Shown here piece after piece: positions 59,287 to 64,000 of a DNA stretch of 64,000 nt (position 1 is the stretch's first letter; every line of letters starts with the position of its first letter). The notes beneath the pieces are model-generated. The model ran no database searches. It was given only the letters and a program-made list of their open reading frames with translations, and was not told the DNA's origin. The stretch is from Helopsaltes ochotensis (taxonomy: Eukaryota > Chordata > Aves > Passeriformes > Locustellidae): the NCBI GenBank assembly GCA_013400155.1, contig VXBM01000536.1, positions 298,921-362,920 of the forward strand. Reading direction: 5' to 3'. Made by a program: the position numbers and the translations under genes.

Positions 59287-61154
59287 CAAAACTTGGCTCT
59301 TCTGCAGCTTCTTACTTTACACAGTGGGAGAGAGACATGGCTTTTTTGGCTTGAAAGTAAAAAATCTGGACTCTTTCAAGAATGCTGAAATCTGGCCCTG
59401 AGCTTTTTAGAAAGAGTAACCCAATCAATCCAGTTATTACACCATTCTCTGGCCTGTGACTAACACATTGATATTTACTTGCAGGGAATGCTGGCAAGAG
59501 TTGGGGGTTCCCATTGACTCGTGCTGTTTACTGCTCCCCATGGAGCATGGGCCGCAGCGAAGACGGAGCGGCCGCTTCACAGGTGCACAGTTTATTCACC
59601 AAAATGGGTTGTAAATCAGAGCAGAGGAAGAAAGGGCTGGAAAAATGCTTGTTTGTAGGAGCGACCATTGGAAAGGGATGTTGACCGTGCTCATTTTGCA
59701 GGTTTCCTCCCATAAGTCTACACGTGCTCGCACTGCACCAGAGGGATCGGGTCCCAGGCTGGAAATCCAAGGAGCACACCAATAATTTGGCAGAGATTGC
59801 ACGTAGGGTGAACTTGTCCCTGATCTCCATTATTGGTTCAAAACCAGGAATTCTCATAGCTTTTTGGACAGATGGCTTGTCCTATTTCTTCTTGTGTTAG
59901 ATTTCCCACTGAGGCTGAAAGCAAATCCACATTCAAGCTGAAAGTAAACAACCTGTGAATTCAAAAGGCATTAACTTAAACTGCCAAAGCATTTGCTGTG
60001 TATGCTGCAGATGTCAAACAGACAGTTTCCCACAGCCCTGAGCCTAGACACATAGCTAAGTTACACATAAAAACCTTCCACCCAGCCCGAAAATCCATCC
60101 TGTGCAAAACTCACTCTCCCTGCTGGCATTTTAAGGGCTGGAGCCTCAGCTGGAATGAATTAATGTAGCTCTGATTTGAATAGAGCTATGCCAATTTATA
60201 CCAGATGAGGATTTCACCCTTTGGAGGCCAAGTGGGAAATGGCTATCCACTACTTTTTTAACAGTGTGGTTTGAGGCAGAAAAACAAAAAATGTGGTGTT
60301 TCTTAAGGAGTGAAAGAGCACTAAGTAAGTTTCTTTCCATTACAGTGAATAATTTCTGAAGGAACATTTTAGAGGGAATGGTTCTAAAAAATCAGGCTTT
60401 GCAGAAAAATGCATATAAATAACAGAACTTATAAGTACAAACCGCACAAGTTAGCCAACTTACTCCTGTTCCTGATACCTTCCAAAATGCCAACTAAAAG
60501 TTAAGTAGGAACTCAAGCATGATATTGCTGTGGCATTGCAGGAAATTCAGAAAGTGGTAAGAACTAAATAAAATGGTCTGTTTTTCCTGGCAGGGCTGTA
60601 TGAAGAGGACAAAAAATCCCCCATGAAACTAAAGGATACGAACAAAAAATATCCATCCATATGCTTTGAAATGATCAGTACTTTGGAACCATGGTGTTCT
60701 CCTTGGCCATAAAGAGGTGCAAGGTAGCTCTTCTGACATATTTTTGTTTAAATTGAACAGCACAATTGAAGTCATATTCTGTAAAGCAAGACTCATTCCA
60801 TTTAAGGCAATCAACCTCATGGCACATATTCAGTAGTGATTACTTGAATTAAACCTTTGATTTATTCTTTACCATAGAAGGCCCCACTTGCAGAATCCTA
60901 TTTTCTCCAAAGTAAACAGGAGATCAAATATTACACCAAGAGAAATGAAAAGGGATTTCTCAGATGATAGTAATGTAAAATCAATTGTAACTGTAAATGA
61001 TAGTAATGTAAAAATCCAACAATCAAATTAAACTGTTTCACCTGCAGCCATTAGACCGATTCAGCTTACCAGAAAATTCAGCACCTCTTTCCTCCAACCA
61101 TCTTTATTTTCACTTTACAATTCAGTATAACCTGGCAATTAGTAATACTTTGCC
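59287..61154. other. non-coding DNA with a small CpG cluster
   Basis: 59510-59860 has raised CpG content, including a GCGGCCGC octamer at 59568-59575, and a 109-codon ATG-started minus-strand frame (59528-59857) with no known motif. The rest is AT-rich and featureless. Confidence 0.45.
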
Positions 61155-61335
61155 TGTTTATAGAGCCTTACATCTGAGGATCTAGAAACACTTTGTAAAC
61201 ACTAATGAATTAAGCTTCTTAACACCCCCTGTGAGACAGATACTGCTATCTCATTTGCACAGCTCAGAGAAGTGCAGGTTTGCTGAGGGTTTGAGCCAGC
61301 CAGCACCAGAGCTGGGAAACCACTGCAGGCCCTTA
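61155..61335 (-). repeat. MIR/L3-like amniote repeat, best preserved copy
   Basis: On +: gtttatagagccttacatct, gaggatctagaaacactttg, taaacactaatgaattaagc, ttcttaacaccccctgtgag, acagatactgctatctcatt, tgcacagctcagagaag, gccagcaccagagctgggaa. The order matches the reversed 3' half of this old repeat class (atctcaaagcactttacaaa, cattaatgaattaagcctca, caacacccctgtgaggtag, attatccccattttacagat, aactgaggcacagagag, gcagagctgggaa). Roughly 170 bp, unusually long for so old a repeat in a bird. Confidence 0.6.
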
Positions 61336-61901
61336 GCCGCACCTTCAGCTCAATATCACAAGGTTTTCCATGGACGTGGGGATGTGCTTGGCAACTTCAG
61401 GAGCTTGTAATTATATCCTGGAACTGCCAGGGTGCCCTGATGTCTGTCAGACTGAAAACACAGAGGATTGAACTTCCACCCATAGAGAGAACTTAAGACC
61501 CATTTAGAGGAGCACCATAAAAATGCCATCTGTCCTCTCCTGAAACAACCCTTCACACTTATGATCCTCTGATGTGGCAAACGGGAAAAACTTGTGATTT
61601 TGTTTGTCCTTACTCAGTTTTTAATAACAACACTGACCCCAGTCTTATTATTAAAAATCCAAAGCAATACAAAAGTCCAGGAGGATTCTTTCCTTTTCCT
61701 TTTCATTATTTATTGCTCATACATTTTTCTTATATAAGGGTAAGGTAAAATATCCCAGCTTGCTTTTCAGTCATGCTGACAAGAGGAACTTAAGAGATTT
61801 TTAAAGAAAGACTGAAGGTTTTACTCCCAACACTATCAGGAATATTTAGATCCTAGGAAAGTCCAGGGACAAGATAGGCATTGGTGAGATGAGTTTTTGC
61901 T
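61336..61901. other. non-coding DNA, nothing recognised
   Basis: AT-rich, with C/T-rich tttcctttt-type patches near 61690-61705. No gene. Confidence 0.5.
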
Positions 61902-61932
61902 GTTTTTTGTTTTTTGTTTTTTGTTTTTTTTT
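61902..61932. repeat. (GTTTTTT)3 then G T9
   Basis: Three exact GTTTTTT units followed by G and nine T. Purine-only on the minus strand apart from the C residues opposite G. Confidence 0.85.
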
Positions 61933-62667
61933 CCCAAAGCACAGTCTCATTTTTTGAACAGCAGCTAATGTCTGGTACCTATTTGAAGCATTTTCCATGT
62001 GGCCCTTCTCCAAATGCATGGCAATTGGACAATTTCCATGATGATTCTTCTGTCTAAAAATACACACCTTCCCCTCTTTTCAATTTATCATTGAGTCAGT
62101 CAGTCTGCCTAGTGCTGAGGTTTTTCCTGTTTAATAGTGCACTTAGAAAAGCTTAATAAAAACACTGACCAATTCATCGCTGTCACAAAAAGAAAAGCCC
62201 TAGAAGTAATTCATCTAAACAGGAGTCAAGTGCAAGAGTCTCTTATTTAGAGATCAGTCAATAAAAAACTATGTTATGGAAACTGTTTTAAAGGGAACAA
62301 ATATTTTAGATTTTTTTCTTAAGCATCTCTTTTCTTCTGCAGATTGAAGCTGAGGAGAAGAGCAAATAAAATATTTCGGTTTCCTTTCAAAATTTGTTCA
62401 TGATCTTAAATCCCAGGAATAGAAACAGACAGGCATTTGACATATTCAGTGTGTTGATTTGTGAACTACTGGCAGATTGCTGTTTGCCTAAGAATACGTA
62501 TTTGAAATTCTTTTCTAAAAACTCTTCTTGATCTTTTCCCAGTTCACGGGCTGTTAAATGTCTCCATGACATGGCGGTGTTTGTCTCCTGAACAGAGGGA
62601 CATTACTTTCTCTGGAAACAGATTTTAGTGGGAATATTAAAGGCACTATTCAGGAATATTCTCCAGT
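61933..62667. other. non-coding DNA
   Basis: Unique-looking sequence leading into the motif cluster; a few CpGs between 62500 and 62580. No gene. Confidence 0.45.
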
Positions 62668-62737
62668 ATTTACTGCCTCCACAAACAGTACTGCGTGCAA
62701 ACATGTTTGCTGGAATATTTGTCAAGAGCAAACATGA
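62668..62737. promoter_or_regulatory. cluster of forkhead-type motifs with a perfect palindrome
   Basis: Within 70 bases: tatttac (62668-62674, the reverse of gtaaata), acaaaca (62681-62687), gcaaacatgtttgc (62697-62710, a perfect 14-bp palindrome made of two facing forkhead-like half-sites), and gcaaacatg again (62729-62737). Forkhead factors bind RYAAAYA cores, so this could be an enhancer core. The binding itself is inference. Confidence 0.25.
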
Positions 62738-64000
62738 CAGGATGGTGGGAGAAAGTGTACAAAGTCTAACCAAGCTTATAAAAACCCAACACCTAATGAA
62801 TACTTGTGGAAAATGTCTTGTGGCATTTCCTCAGTGATGGATGCTTATTAGGAAAGCCTATAAAGCTAAAACTATTTTGCTGCCTAAATTCTCCCATACT
62901 CCAGAAGTGAAAGATGCTTCCACGGCTCTCTTTATCATCTTCATCCATTACTCTGCTGGACATAGGAGCATTTTCTAAAGAATTTTTTTGTGGCTATCAA
63001 ATGGACAGAGGCCCGGAAACCCATTTTACCTAAGCATTTTACTCTCTTAAAAATCTTTGGAGTCTTTGATGAAAAAAAATTAAACCAAACACCAACAACA
63101 GATATGAAAATCTATGTAGATTGGCCACTGTATCTTATTGAGCGATAATGTACCACCACAGTGTTACATGGCACTATGGATCCTCTTTTCAGGCCTCTTC
63201 CTTTAGTGACAAAACTGCTTTTGGTTAGAAATACAACAGGTTTGGGTCTTTTCCTGTAAACAAATAAACATAGCAGACTCATGTGGCATTGGCTCAAAAG
63301 CACACGGCCAGGGAGGGAGGAAGAGTTGAAAGGAAAGGCAGTGGGCACCCTCAGGTTTATATGCCTGGGTGCTTGGGAATGGTGGATTATGGACTCAACT
63401 GAGCCAAGACAGTGCTATGCAGCAAGTGGGCATTCATGGCTGAGAAAAATCACCTCTTACTAAAAAAACAAGGCATTGAGATCCAATATTTTTAGTCAAC
63501 AATAACCAGAGGAAGCATTTGGGATATGCAGCAGTGGGACACAGCACAAGGGTAACATGAACTTGCAGATTGAAAAACCTATCTGGGGAGATATTTGTTC
63601 GTTTTCTCCCATTAGTCACAATTTTACAAACCTTGGACCAAATTTTGCTCCTAAAAGGAAACTTTAATACAATGGGACCTCTAACCCTCTGACACACTAC
63701 TGATGGTAACACAGGACAGATTAGGTTACAGTCAGGGCCAGGCTGATTCTGTACCTGTGCTCCTCAAAATAGTCTAGCAGTGTCAAAGCTCACCACTGTA
63801 TGTTTTCCAGCCAAGCATGACACTTCCTTTTTCACTTGACTAATACTGATCCCCTCAGTATTTTTCTGAGCAGGAGTTTACTGGAAATGGTCTTTGTTCT
63901 GCTGCGCATGCAGAGAACTCAGAAAGTAAGATAATAGAGTTTTCGTTCTTTTAAAAAAATGCAAATCTTAGTTCACTAAAAACAGAGTCATATTTTGCTA
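62738..64000. other. non-coding DNA to window end
   Basis: No gene, mobile element or notable simple repeat is recognised. Confidence 0.5.

Noticed and set aside
1..64000. CRISPR arrays, operons, defence systems, rRNA or tRNA genes
   Set aside because: No regularly spaced repeats, bacterial-type gene packing, tRNA box pattern or rRNA sequence was seen. The window is vertebrate non-coding DNA, and I found no evidence of a novel multi-gene system.

Overview
The window is vertebrate nuclear DNA, almost certainly from a bird. The evidence is at least nine 5'-truncated CR1 LINE copies on both strands, several ending in the short direct repeats (attctatgatt / attctgtgatt type) that close avian CR1 elements, one solo LTR of a common avian endogenous retrovirus family, and a handful of very old MIR/L3-like amniote repeat remnants. 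There are no L1, Alu or recent poly(A)-tailed retroposons. The host is probably a neognath, perhaps a songbird, but the species and locus cannot be read from the sequence. The base composition is AT-rich with strong CpG depletion, as expected for a gene desert or a very long intron on a large chromosome.

No protein-coding gene is recognisable. Open frames are short, occur on all six frames, often lack an ATG, and give translations with no family motifs, so they look like chance frames. There is no operon-like organisation, rRNA, tRNA or CRISPR, and I see no coherent new multi-gene system.

Layout. 1-23.6 kb: AT-rich non-coding DNA with a long poly(T) tract (3171-3259), CR1 scraps (6.6, 11.5 and 13.9 kb), old MIR-like remnants (1.3, 7.8, 17.1, 18.9 and 22.6 kb) and an unexplained block of dense open frames (13.5-16.5 kb). 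23.6-24.2 kb: the longest CR1 copy. 24.2-31.1 kb: a CpG-retaining segment at 24.5 kb, a compound pentanucleotide microsatellite (26.0-26.2 kb) and an A/C-only low-complexity tract (31.0 kb). 31.1-42.6 kb: CR1 copies at 34.7, 37.3 and 42.3 kb, MIR-like remnants at 35.2 and 38.9 kb, and a G/T-rich tract at 39.4 kb. 44.7-45.3 kb: the solo LTR. 51.7-52.1 kb and 55.0-55.2 kb: two CR1 copies of different subfamilies. 53.8-54.7 kb: the only clear CpG island, with TATA-like boxes facing both ways; this is the best candidate for a promoter or first exon. 55.2-64 kb: non-coding DNA with CpG-retaining segments at 57.1 and 59.5 kb, a well preserved MIR/L3-like remnant at 61.2 kb and a cluster of forkhead-type motifs at 62.7 kb.

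If the window serves a gene, the CpG island would be its start and the scattered CpG-retaining, motif-dense segments would be candidate distal enhancers. That is inference from composition, not from alignment.
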